64,000 bases of DNA, taken from the NCBI GenBank assembly GCA_023212695.1, contig JALCCG010000067.1:1-64000 (forward strand). The letters run 5' to 3'. The DNA comes from Sporisorium sorghi. Its lineage: Eukaryota; Basidiomycota; Ustilaginomycetes; Ustilaginales; Ustilaginaceae. The number at the start of each line of letters is the position of its first letter. The first letter of the stretch is position 1. The position numbers and the translations under genes were made by a program. Shown one piece after another: positions 35,872-44,520 of this stretch. The notes below the pieces were generated by a model. The model made no database searches and was not told the origin of the DNA. It saw only the letters and a program-made list of their open reading frames with translations.

Positions 35872-36765
35872 ATGAAGGTGTTAAGACGCTTAAGGCAGGA
35901 TTGGGTGCTGTACGCGATGCTGTCGTTACCTCTTCTCTACTTTTTTATCTTCCACATCATTCCGTTATACGGCATGAAACTCGCCTTTCAGGACTACCGG
36001 ATTTTGGGAGATCATGTATGGGTAGGATGGAAGCATTTCAAGACACTCTTCAGTTCGCCTGCCTTCACAAGCGTACTGCAGAATACCATTATCATCAGCT
36101 TGATGAAGATCATTTTTGTCTTTCCGATTCCGATCATGCTATCGCTTCTTATTAATGAAGTACGAAGCTCGAAATACCGCAAATATGTACAATCCGTTGT
36201 CTATCTGCCCCATTTTCTGTCCTGGGTCGTGATTGCCGGGATCTGGATCAGCCTCCTGAATCCTGCAGACGGCGGAGTCAATCTGATTGCGAACTTCTTT
36301 CAACTGCCATCCATCGATTACATGACAAGCAAGGAGCATATCCGCTGGGTGCTGGTATTCTCCGAAATCTGGCGAAGCGCCGGCTGGGATTCCATCATCT
36401 ATCTGGCAGCCATTATGAAGATCAGCCCAGGATTGTATGAAGCAGCCAAGATCGACGGAGCAACACGGCTGCAGCAGATGAGGTTCATTACGCTTCCTCA
36501 TTTATACAGCACAGTTGTAACCGTCTTCATTCTGAATCTGGGCTTCTTCATGAATGCTGGTTTCGATCAAGTATTTAACTTTATGAACGATTCCGTCATT
36601 AGTGTCGTGGACATTCTGGACACTTATGTATACCGAATCGGTATTGGGAACGGACAGTTTGCTTATGCAACCGCAGCCAGTCTGTTCAAAGGCGTCATCG
36701 GTATCGTCCTTATCCTGGGTACGCATTTCATATCGAAGCGCTTCTCGGGTAAGGGCGTCTGGTAA
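35872..36765 (+). CDS. Sugar ABC transporter permease, LplB type
   Basis: 297 residues, six membrane segments, FHIIPLYGMKLAFQDYRILGD near the start and the EAA loop LYEAAKIDGATRLQQMRFITLP. The long N-terminal signature marks the LplB/YtcP subset common in Paenibacillus. Start overlaps within 3 bp of the DUF4387 stop; GAGGAGGGG is the ribosome binding site. It pairs with the next gene. Confidence 0.9.
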   Translation: MKVLRRLRQDWVLYAMLSLPLLYFFIFHIIPLYGMKLAFQDYRILGDHVWVGWKHFKTLFSSPAFTSVLQNTIIISLMKIIFVFPIPIMLSLLINEVRSSKYRKYVQSVVYLPHFLSWVVIAGIWISLLNPADGGVNLIANFFQLPSIDYMTSKEHIRWVLVFSEIWRSAGWDSIIYLAAIMKISPGLYEAAKIDGATRLQQMRFITLPHLYSTVVTVFILNLGFFMNAGFDQVFNFMNDSVISVVDILDTYVYRIGIGNGQFAYATAASLFKGVIGIVLILGTHFISKRFSGKGVW

Positions 36766-36779
36766 AGGAGGGATTTACG

Positions 36780-37652
36780 ATGAGACGGCTGGAGATTTCT
36801 AAAATTGTCATTTATCTGATGTTGTTTGCGTTCACTCTCATGGTATTGGTTCCTCTCCTGCATCTGCTGGCGCTGTCTTTAACAGACCCTGGCAAAGCCC
36901 ATCTGATGGGCGGACTGGATATCATCCCCAAGGGATTCTCTACAATAAACTACCAACTGCTATTGTCCAATCCTTTGATCACGGGCAGTATTCTGAACTC
37001 GGTCTGGATCACCGTTGCAGGTACATTTCTCAATCTGCTGCTGACCTCCATGGCAGCTTATGTGCTGGCTAGAACCGAATTCATCGGCAAAAAATTCGTG
37101 TTGTTCTTCCTTATCGTCATTATGGTATTCGAGCCGGGCATGATTCCGGAATACCTGCTGGTGAAGGATCTTGGACTGATGAATACGCTAACTTCACTGA
37201 TCCTGTACAAAGCGATCAACGTGTACTATCTCTTTATACTCATGCGGTTCATTCAGGACATTCCGGAGGAAATTCTGGAGGCTTCCCGCATTGACGGTGC
37301 AGGTCACTTCCGGTTGTACAGCCGGATTATCCTGCCGCTGTCCAAACCGGGGCTGGCGACACTGGGCTTGTTCTATGGCGTGTATCACTGGAATGAATAT
37401 TTCAGAGCCACACTCTACATTTCAGACCCGAGTAAATGGCCGCTGCAGGTCGTGCTCAGACAATTTGTTGTGCGCAAGGACAATACGTCGCTGATCGGCA
37501 ACCAGAACATGTTTGACAGCTCGATCAATTTTGATTTTGCTTCCCTGCAGGCGGGTACGATCATGATTGCGATTGTACCGCTGTTGTTCCTATATCCGTT
37601 CATTTTGAAATACTACGCAAAAGGCGAACTGGAGGGAGGGGTCAAGGATTAA
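36780..37652 (+). CDS. Carbohydrate ABC transporter permease, YtcP type
   Basis: 290 residues, six membrane segments with an LEASRIDGAGHFRLYSRIILP coupling loop and characteristic end FVVRKDNTSLIGNQNMFD (an extracellular insert) and AGTIMIAIVPLLFLYPF. AGGAGG precedes the start. It is the second permease of the importer. No ATPase gene is in the operon, as is common where a shared MsmX-type ATPase is used. Confidence 0.9.
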   Translation: MRRLEISKIVIYLMLFAFTLMVLVPLLHLLALSLTDPGKAHLMGGLDIIPKGFSTINYQLLLSNPLITGSILNSVWITVAGTFLNLLLTSMAAYVLARTEFIGKKFVLFFLIVIMVFEPGMIPEYLLVKDLGLMNTLTSLILYKAINVYYLFILMRFIQDIPEEILEASRIDGAGHFRLYSRIILPLSKPGLATLGLFYGVYHWNEYFRATLYISDPSKWPLQVVLRQFVVRKDNTSLIGNQNMFDSSINFDFASLQAGTIMIAIVPLLFLYPFILKYYAKGELEGGVKD

Positions 37653-37710
37653 GCGGGGAAGGGCAGCTTATTGAAGGCATTGATGTTCAAATTCAAAAAA
37701 GGGGAGAAAG

Positions 37711-39210
37711 ATGAACATGAAAAAATTAAGCCTGTTATTAATCGTTGCCATGCTGGCCATGGTCATGTCTGCATGCACCTCAAACTCGAACTCGCCGGGA
37801 GCGGGTCAGACAGAGCCTGGGACCACCCAGCCTGATGGAAGCGGCGATCCGGTTACGCTGAAGATTGTGTACAAGGATGAAGGAACGGCTAACCCCGTTT
37901 CCGTTAAATTTTTCGAAACCTTGGAGAAATCCCTTGCTGAAGATGAAGGCTTGAACGTGAAGTTTCAGCTTGTAGACCTCGCGCAGGGTAGTTATGCGGA
38001 GAACCTGAACCTCCTGCTCTTGGGCGGAACCATTCCGGATATCATCTACTTCCAGGGCGGAGACCAGCAGATTGCCGATCAAGGTCTGCTGGAGGATCTG
38101 ACGCCGTACATTGAGAAATCCACCTACATTAAAGAGATCATGGAACCGCACAACCAAACACGGATGGCAAGTTATCCGTTTCTGCTGTGGATTAAACCTC
38201 TTGCACCTAAGGCTCCGGTTGTTCGTGCCGATTGGTTTAATGCCATGGAGAGCTCCAAGGCCTTGATGGAGAATCCGACAGTGGACAATTATTACGCCTT
38301 CTTCAAGGAACTGGTGGAGAAGAAGCCGGGTGAAGACAAGCCGAGTTACGCGCTGACGGCAGCAGGCGATATCGCCGAGATCAACTTCATTTTCAACACG
38401 GCATTCGGTCTGGATACCACTTGGCTTAAAAAGGACGATGGAACTTATGAATACTCCAAAGTCTCTCAAAACGAGAAAGAAAAACTGACTTTCTATAACA
38501 AGCTTTATAAGGAAGGTCTGCTTGATCCGCAATTCATTACGAAGCAGTGGGATACGAAGGAGGACGCCTTCTATAAAGGGGAAGCCGCGGTGATTACGGG
38601 GACAGCCGGCAAAATCATCGATTTGTATGATGGAAGAATGCAGGAACTGGGCGGAGATGACGCCAGCCTGATCGTGCTGCCGCCTGCAAAAGGCGAAGCG
38701 CAAGGATTCGGCGCAACCGACGTTACGAAGGAAGCAAGAGGACTTGCGATCTCTTCGCAGTCCCCGCATAAAGATGTTGCATTCCAAGTCTTTGATTACC
38801 TGGCAAGTCCCAAGGGCCAAATGCTGGACCGGCTCGGATTCGAAGATGAGCACTACAAGGTGGTAGACGGCGAGATTGAACTGAACGAGAAATATTACAG
38901 TGAATGGTATGCACGTTTCTGGGAGCCAACCGAGATCCAATCGGAAACTCCTTTGAAAACGCCACTCTTGGGCGAGCCGGGCACCGAATCGCTGAAAATG
39001 GCTTCGGATTACTACACGGAAGACAACAACTTCATCATTCCTGAGCAGTTCATTGCGAACTGGGATGCAATGAACAATCTGTACAAGGAATATTCAACCG
39101 ACTTTATTACAGGCAAGAAGGACTTGTCCCAATTCGATCAATTTGTTGAGGCCTGGAATGCTGCGGGCGGAGCAGAGATTACGAAATACGCTAACGAAAA
39201 CATCAAGTAA
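37711..39210 (+). CDS. Extracellular solute-binding lipoprotein
   Basis: 499 residues. Signal peptide with lipobox MSAC (Cys22), linker SNSNSPGAGQTEPGTTQPDG, then a family 1 binding-protein fold (VTLKIVYKDEGTANPVS). At about 500 residues it is the large LplA-type binder typical for LplB/YtcP permeases. GGGGAGAAAG precedes the start. It is the ligand-recognition part of the importer whose substrate defines this regulon. Confidence 0.9.
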   Translation: MNMKKLSLLLIVAMLAMVMSACTSNSNSPGAGQTEPGTTQPDGSGDPVTLKIVYKDEGTANPVSVKFFETLEKSLAEDEGLNVKFQLVDLAQGSYAENLNLLLLGGTIPDIIYFQGGDQQIADQGLLEDLTPYIEKSTYIKEIMEPHNQTRMASYPFLLWIKPLAPKAPVVRADWFNAMESSKALMENPTVDNYYAFFKELVEKKPGEDKPSYALTAAGDIAEINFIFNTAFGLDTTWLKKDDGTYEYSKVSQNEKEKLTFYNKLYKEGLLDPQFITKQWDTKEDAFYKGEAAVITGTAGKIIDLYDGRMQELGGDDASLIVLPPAKGEAQGFGATDVTKEARGLAISSQSPHKDVAFQVFDYLASPKGQMLDRLGFEDEHYKVVDGEIELNEKYYSEWYARFWEPTEIQSETPLKTPLLGEPGTESLKMASDYYTEDNNFIIPEQFIANWDAMNNLYKEYSTDFITGKKDLSQFDQFVEAWNAAGGAEITKYANENIK

Positions 39211-39223
39211 GGAGCCTATAACT

Positions 39224-40384
39224 ATGACTTCGTTTCGTGACCGAGTAAGAGGCGTGGTGATATCCACCGCGCTTGGAGACGCAATGGGAGCTCCCATTGA
39301 GAAATTGACGTACGAAGAAATCAAGTCGAAATACGGACGCGTGGAATCCTTGATGACAAGATGGCATAAGATGGATCTTCCTGCCGAGGTCCGGCTTGGC
39401 CGGGTAAGAGGGGACGGGATTGTCACGGATGATACCCTGATGACGATTGCGCTCATGAATGTGTATCTTACCGAGGGCCGACATCTGGATGCCTATGATA
39501 TGAGCAATGAATTCGTGAAGGAGATTGCGTTCCGCAAGACGTTTGTCCCTGAACTGAATGAGGAAACGCTCATTATAGACCGATTGTTTTATCCGGAAAA
39601 ATACATCTTCATGCGTCATGTGCTGGCGAATTGCGACCCGAGAGAGGGCGGCATCGGGAATATGGTGAACTGCGGGGCGGCGATGTACATCGCCCCGATC
39701 GGGATTGTCAATGCGGGCCATCCGAAGGCGGCCTATGATGAAGCCATCCTCTTTGCGATGGGTCATCAGAGCAGCTATGGCCTGGAAGCGGCTGGCGTCC
39801 TCGCGGCATGCGTCGCGAAGGCTTTTGAGCCTGGGGTGAGCGTGGATGATATTATCGGCACGGCCATCAGCCTGGCGAAGGACGGTACGAAAGCTGCCAT
39901 ACAGGAGCTGACCCAGGCTGCCCGAGAACTGCGGCCGGAGCGGGACAATATGGACAAGGTGATCGAGGTGCTGCAGGCGATCATGCTCAAATATTCCCCG
40001 ATGGGCGATGACGTTAGCCGTCATATCGACAAGGTTGGCGTTCCGAGCAATCATTATACGCCAAGCCGCCTGTGGTCGATCGAAGAGCTGCCCATGGCGC
40101 TTGCGTTCATGGTTCTGAATGAGGGGGAGTACTATCGTACGATCCTGGACGGCGTTAACTCCGGGCGTGACACGGACTCGATCGGCGTCATGGCTGGAGT
40201 GATCCTTGGGGCGATGCATGGCAGCGAGGTCATCCGCAAGGAAGATATCGAGCAGCTGAACAAGGTGAACCGTCTTGATCTGTGCGCCGTTGCTGACGAA
40301 TTCAGCATGGTTGCCGCCAAAATCATTGAGGATGACCTTCGAATCCATGAGATGAGGAAGAACGTTGTTCAACACGAGCTGTAG
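39224..40384 (+). CDS. ADP-ribosylglycohydrolase-family protein 1
   Basis: 386 residues from ATG 39224 (AAGGAGCC upstream; a longer frame begins inside the preceding gene). RGVVISTALGDAMGAPIEK is the family opening. Metal ligands are visible in TDDT (68-71) and GRDTDSIG (about 307-314), the binuclear Mg/Mn site. These enzymes cleave ADP-ribosyl or other N-/O-glycosyl bonds. Next to ribokinase and a transporter it suggests cleavage of an imported ribosyl conjugate; the substrate is not known. Confidence 0.88.
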   Translation: MTSFRDRVRGVVISTALGDAMGAPIEKLTYEEIKSKYGRVESLMTRWHKMDLPAEVRLGRVRGDGIVTDDTLMTIALMNVYLTEGRHLDAYDMSNEFVKEIAFRKTFVPELNEETLIIDRLFYPEKYIFMRHVLANCDPREGGIGNMVNCGAAMYIAPIGIVNAGHPKAAYDEAILFAMGHQSSYGLEAAGVLAACVAKAFEPGVSVDDIIGTAISLAKDGTKAAIQELTQAARELRPERDNMDKVIEVLQAIMLKYSPMGDDVSRHIDKVGVPSNHYTPSRLWSIEELPMALAFMVLNEGEYYRTILDGVNSGRDTDSIGVMAGVILGAMHGSEVIRKEDIEQLNKVNRLDLCAVADEFSMVAAKIIEDDLRIHEMRKNVVQHEL

Positions 40385-40604
40385 CAATAAGAAATCATGC
40401 GAGGCTAACATTTTTTTGAATTAACCATTTGTTTTGGAGAAATGCAGTGTTCTTCTTCCGCTCCCGGATTTCTGCGATAAGAATTTGGGCTCAAGGAAAC
40501 TCGGGGGCAGTAGAGAACGAAAGAATGATCCGAATTTGCGGTGGAACACACAAGGGATTTTCATGTTTCAACTTTGATTGCGCAGAGGCTAGGAGGGAGA
40601 GTTA

Positions 40605-42725
40605 ATGATACCTAAACAGTATGTAGAGACGGTATATGCAGGATTTATCGGGATGAACATCGGCATAAGGCTCGGTGCCCCCATCGAACCGGTTGCTTGG
40701 ACATATGAGCGCATCCGGGATGTTTACGGTGATATTCGGGATTACGTGAAGCCGTACAAAACCTTTGCAGCAGACGATGATGCGAATGGTCCGGTGTTTT
40801 TCATTCGTGCGCTGTATGACGATGCGACGGACCGCGAGCTTGAACCGGAGGATGTGGGAAAAGCTTGGCTCAACTATGCAAGGGAAGGCATTGGCATGTT
40901 CTGGTGGGGCGGCGAGGATATCAGCACCGAGCACCGGGCTTATGTAAATCTGCGCAAAGGCATTTCGGCCCCGCGCTCGGGCTCCATCGAGGTGAACGGG
41001 ACGGAGATGGCTGAGCAGATCGGCGGCCAGATCTTCATTGATTCCTGGGGGCTTCTGTTCCCGGGTCGGGCGGAGAAAGCGGCAGATTATGCGGAAAAAG
41101 CAGCCAGCGTCTCGCATGATGGCAACGGGCTGTATGGCGCACGTTTCATGGCAGCATGCATTGCCAAAGCATTTGATGCTTCATCGATGGATGAGATCAT
41201 CGCTGAGGGACTCCGTATGATCCCGGATGACTCAACCTATGCACGTGTGGTGCATGCGGTTATGGATTTTCATCGGGAGCATCCATCCGATTTTCGGGCT
41301 TGTCGTCAATACTTGGAGGATCACTGGGGATACGATAAATATACGGGTGTATGCCATATTATCCCCAATGCAGGCGTATGCGTGCTTGCTCTGCTGTATG
41401 GCGAGGGGGATTTTGCGCGCACGATAGAAATCGCGTCCATGTGCGGCTGGGACACCGATTGCAATGCAGGGAATGTGGGAAGCATTCTAGGTGTGTACGG
41501 CGGCTTAGCCGGAATTCCGGATCATTATCGCAAACCCATCAATGACTTCATTGTCGCTTCCAGCGTTTCCGGGTACTTGAACCTGGTGGATTTCCCCACT
41601 TTCGCCAAAGAGCTCGCATTGCTGGGTTATCGCCTGAATGGGGAGAAGGCACCGCAGGAATTAGTGCAGCGCGTGAAGCAAGGTGAAGTGTACTTCGATT
41701 TTGATCTGCCTGGATCAACCCATGGCTTTCGGACAAGCAACCCGTTCAAAACGCCAGTTGTGCGCCATTCCAATCAACGCGGATGTGATGGAAGAGGGTC
41801 GCTTGAAGTTGTTTTCGACAGACTGGTTGAAGGCGACAGCAGTAAAATCTACTATAAACCGTTCTACCGCCGGGCTGAATTTAATGATGAGAAGTATAAG
41901 CCTACCTTTGCGCCGCTTGCCTATAGCGGTCAGACCGTATCTGCCCGAATCTACGTGGACCAGTGGGAAGGCGCGCCAGTGACCTTGACTCCTTATGTTC
42001 GGAACACCTATACACAGGAGGACCAGATTCTGCAGGCGGTTACCCCGGTGGGCGGAGAGTGGAATGATATTCAATTCGTTATCCCGGATACCGAAGGCGC
42101 CATGATCGATGAGATCGGATGGATACTGGAGAGCCCTTCGCCGCTCTTGAATCGTGCTATCGGAAGTCTGTTCATCGGACAGTTCCGTGTTACCGGCTCT
42201 GCGGAATACAAAATTGATTTTGCTAAACAGGCCAAAGAATTCGCTTCCATCACACCATTCTCTCACCATAGAGGCAAGTGGGAGCTGCGTGATGGAGCGC
42301 TGCATTGTACAGCAGAAGGAGACACTTCATCCTATTCCGGCAATTATTATGCCGGTGATACCGTGGTTGAAGCGACAATAAAACCGATTTCCGGCACCAG
42401 CCATTGCCTGATTACAAGAGCGCAAGGCGTGATGCGGCATTATTTGGCCGGTTTTGACGGTCCGAATTCTGTCTCGTTTATTAAACAGGACTTCGGGACC
42501 AAGCGCTTGATTACGGCCAGATATGATTGGGAGCTGGGCGAGGAATATCGTTTAAAACTGGTGTCTGAGAAGGATCGCTTCATCTTGTATATTAATGGAG
42601 ATAATGTACTGGAATGCAAGGAAACGGCCTATGCTCATGGTATGTTTGGCTTTGGCTGTCTGGAGGATGGCGAGAACGAGATTAAGGATGTTCACGTCCG
42701 TACATCAGGGCAGAAGTCGGTTTAG
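40605..42725 (+). CDS. ADP-ribosylglycohydrolase-family protein 2 with C-terminal beta domains
   Basis: 706 residues. The N-terminal ~370 residues are ADP-ribosylglycohydrolase-like (GFIGMNIGIRLGAPIEP; metal motif CGWDTDCNAGNVGS), with ADDD in place of TDDT, so the metal site is altered but acidic. Residues about 385-540 and 545-700 are beta-rich, the last resembling a LamG/DUF1080-like carbohydrate module (HCLITRAQGVMRHYLAGFD, YINGDNVLECKE). There is no signal peptide. Ribosome binding site TAGGAGGG. It starts 220 bp after the first hydrolase gene. The beta modules suggest a bound saccharide or polymer substrate. Confidence 0.82.
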   Translation: MIPKQYVETVYAGFIGMNIGIRLGAPIEPVAWTYERIRDVYGDIRDYVKPYKTFAADDDANGPVFFIRALYDDATDRELEPEDVGKAWLNYAREGIGMFWWGGEDISTEHRAYVNLRKGISAPRSGSIEVNGTEMAEQIGGQIFIDSWGLLFPGRAEKAADYAEKAASVSHDGNGLYGARFMAACIAKAFDASSMDEIIAEGLRMIPDDSTYARVVHAVMDFHREHPSDFRACRQYLEDHWGYDKYTGVCHIIPNAGVCVLALLYGEGDFARTIEIASMCGWDTDCNAGNVGSILGVYGGLAGIPDHYRKPINDFIVASSVSGYLNLVDFPTFAKELALLGYRLNGEKAPQELVQRVKQGEVYFDFDLPGSTHGFRTSNPFKTPVVRHSNQRGCDGRGSLEVVFDRLVEGDSSKIYYKPFYRRAEFNDEKYKPTFAPLAYSGQTVSARIYVDQWEGAPVTLTPYVRNTYTQEDQILQAVTPVGGEWNDIQFVIPDTEGAMIDEIGWILESPSPLLNRAIGSLFIGQFRVTGSAEYKIDFAKQAKEFASITPFSHHRGKWELRDGALHCTAEGDTSSYSGNYYAGDTVVEATIKPISGTSHCLITRAQGVMRHYLAGFDGPNSVSFIKQDFGTKRLITARYDWELGEEYRLKLVSEKDRFILYINGDNVLECKETAYAHGMFGFGCLEDGENEIKDVHVRTSGQKSV

Positions 42726-42745
42726 AAGAGAGGAGCGGGGTATCT

Positions 42746-43657
42746 TTGCGTAAGCTGGTTGTCATTGGAAGCATTAATATGGATGTTGTAAGTAATGTGA
42801 ATCAGTTCCCTCAGCCGGGGGAGACCATTCATAGCAGCGGAACGTCGTTTTTTCCTGGAGGCAAAGGTGCGAATCAAGCGGTGGCGGCTGCGTCGGCAGG
42901 CGCAGATTGTGCCATGTTGGGTGCGGTTGGTCTTGATCCTTTTGGTGATACCCTGATTGCTTCGCTGGAGGATCGCCAGGTCCGGGTTAAGTCCGTGCTC
43001 TCCAAGGAAGGCACCTCAGGCATTGCGATGATTACCGTCAACAAAGAGGGTGAGAATTACATCGTCCTGTCCGAGGGAGCCAATGGGCGTCTGACCGAAG
43101 AGGATGTTGCGTCTGAGGTGAATTGGGATGGAGTATACGCGGTGCTGCTGCAGAATGAAATTCCGTGGCAGACGACGCGGTACGTCATTCACTCGGCCAG
43201 TAAGGCCGGTGTCCGCGTCTGGCTGAATCCGGCACCTGCGAGAAGTATCCCCGAAGAGGTATTTCCGCTGCTGGATACGCTGATCGTGAACGAGACGGAA
43301 GCAGGAGTGGTTAGCAGCTTGAGAGTAGATGACGCGGCTTCTGCCGAGATGGCAGCCGATTGGATCATAGCCAAGGGTACCTCAAGTGTCATCATTACGC
43401 TTGGCGAACAAGGCTGCTTCTATGGAAACGCACGCGGGGAGCGCGTGGTCGTTCCGGCTTATCGCGTGAAGCCCGTCGATACCACGGCAGCAGGAGATAC
43501 CTTCATCGGCGCTTATGCTGCTGCTTGCACCGATGGTATGGGGACTGAAGAGGCACTAAGGTTTGCAACCGCGGCGGCAGCCCTGACGGTGACCCGTCCT
43601 GGGGCGCAATCTTCCATTCCGACCAAGGACGAGATACTGGCGTTTATGGATAAGTAA
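42746..43657 (+). CDS. rbsK: Ribokinase (PfkB family)
   Basis: 303 residues with TTG start at 42746 (GAGGAG 10 bp upstream). GSINMDVVSNVNQFPQPGET, GGKGANQAVAAASAG and the ATP-site DTTAAGDTFIGAYAAA are ribokinase-type signatures; the catalytic Asp is in AAGD. It would phosphorylate ribose or a related pentose at O5. It follows the second hydrolase by 20 bp and is followed by a strong terminator, so it ends the regulon. A related kinase with another sugar cannot be excluded. Confidence 0.88.
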   Translation: MRKLVVIGSINMDVVSNVNQFPQPGETIHSSGTSFFPGGKGANQAVAAASAGADCAMLGAVGLDPFGDTLIASLEDRQVRVKSVLSKEGTSGIAMITVNKEGENYIVLSEGANGRLTEEDVASEVNWDGVYAVLLQNEIPWQTTRYVIHSASKAGVRVWLNPAPARSIPEEVFPLLDTLIVNETEAGVVSSLRVDDAASAEMAADWIIAKGTSSVIITLGEQGCFYGNARGERVVVPAYRVKPVDTTAAGDTFIGAYAAACTDGMGTEEALRFATAAAALTVTRPGAQSSIPTKDEILAFMDK

Positions 43658-43671
43658 TGTTCATGCTGTGT

Positions 43672-43710
43672 AAGAGAGAGGGCGGTTGGATGCCTTCTCT
43701 CTTTTGTTTT
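43672..43710 (+). terminator. Intrinsic terminator of the AtuA/ARGH/ribokinase operon
   Basis: AAGAGAGAGGGC/GCCTTCTCTCTT stem (one mismatch) and a T-rich tail TTGTTTTTT. Confidence 0.85.
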
Positions 43711-43956
43711 TTCACCTCTTTGGTGCCTGAAGCACGATGAGGTGTCAAATGTCGGCGGCGCCTGATCACTATAGTAAAAGATATGGTGATGATCGCTTGG
43801 TGCTCCGGATACGTATAAAATAACGGTTAACGCATGGCTGTTGTCAAGGCATCTGTGTTGCAGGGAAGCTAATGAAACTGCCCGACATGTTCTGCTGAAC
43901 CCTTTCATATATGTAAGAGTGACGATAATGAATCTATGAAATGGGGTATCTGACTC

Positions 43957-44142
43957 ATGGCAAAACAAAAAAGAGGCAAATCACTTTGGCACTTACCTAC
44001 TCGCGCTCGCGGTACATGTCCCGTATGTAAAAGCACTCGGATTAAACTGTTGTATCCTCGTACCAAATCGGACGGCACTGCGCTGAAAGTATGCAAGCGC
44101 TGTGATGGCGCATCCCAGGAGCGAGTGGATGCAGCAGTGTAG
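43957..44142 (+). CDS. Small basic zinc-ribbon protein
   Basis: 61 residues, very basic, with CPVC and CKRC spaced 26 residues apart, a zinc-ribbon pattern. The N-terminus (MAKQKRGKSLWHLPTRARG) resembles ribosome-associated or RNA-binding small proteins such as L32-like ribbons, though it is not L32. Upstream GGGG is a modest ribosome binding site. RNA or ribosome association is inferred. The gene stands alone, with tandem hairpins directly downstream. Confidence 0.6.
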   Translation: MAKQKRGKSLWHLPTRARGTCPVCKSTRIKLLYPRTKSDGTALKVCKRCDGASQERVDAAV

Positions 44143-44149
44143 CGCTAAG

Positions 44150-44245
44150 AGCTGCAAGTCCCTTTGAGGGACTTGGAAGCTCGAGCCCGGCTCCGCTGAT
44201 AGCTGCAAGTCCCTTTTAGGGGACTTGGAAGCTCGAGTCCAGCTC
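44150..44245. repeat. Tandem 51-bp duplication, each copy a hairpin
   Basis: Two copies of AGCTGCAAGTCCCTTTNAGG-type sequence (44150-44193 and 44201-44245), differing at a few bases. Each holds an AAGTCCC...GGGACTT stem and ends in GGAAGCTCGAG. Either a processed-RNA element or recent duplication; no coding frame runs through both. Confidence 0.75.
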
Positions 44246-44252
44246 AACCCGG

Positions 44253-44332
44253 AGGCTTATTCACGTGTAACGGGCAAGCCTCCCCTCTCGTTGAATAACC
44301 CTGCTTTCCTTGCGGCTCAGGGATTATTTGGA
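44253..44332. other. Two further hairpins downstream of the zinc-ribbon gene
   Basis: AGGCTT.../AAGCCT at about 44252-44275 and AATAACCCTG/CAGGGATTATT at about 44294-44327. The second resembles a terminator, with TT before it. Together with the duplication they make a 180-bp structured region. Confidence 0.4.
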
Positions 44333-44520
44333 ATATAATAGTTTTACAATATGAGAGCATAGACCGTTTCCACGTGAGGCGGTCTATGCCTTTTTACACG
44401 GATTGAAGCGTGCTCTGTTTTTCGCATTCGGCCAGATCGTGGGATATGTGGGAGATAGATGACCATGTGAACGTGAGCGTGAACAAGTAACACCATATTA
44501 AACCAATGGCGGTGAATTGA

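Noticed and set aside
37780..38940. 386-residue minus-strand ORF across the binding-protein gene
   Set aside because: Antisense shadow of a clear lipoprotein gene with signal peptide and ribosome binding site; no start signal of its own and no recognisable motifs.
39203..40411. 402-residue minus-strand ORF across the first ADP-ribosylglycohydrolase gene
   Set aside because: Antisense of a gene carrying full metal-ligand motifs; composition (many His, Arg, Cys) is that of an antisense frame.
39224..42725. ADP-ribosylglycohydrolases as part of an ADP-ribosylation toxin/immunity or defence system
   Set aside because: No ADP-ribosyltransferase or toxin gene is near; neighbours are sugar importer and ribokinase.
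44150..44245. Two repeats as the start of a CRISPR array
   Set aside because: Only two copies, imperfect, near-adjacent with an 7-bp gap, no cas genes in the window.
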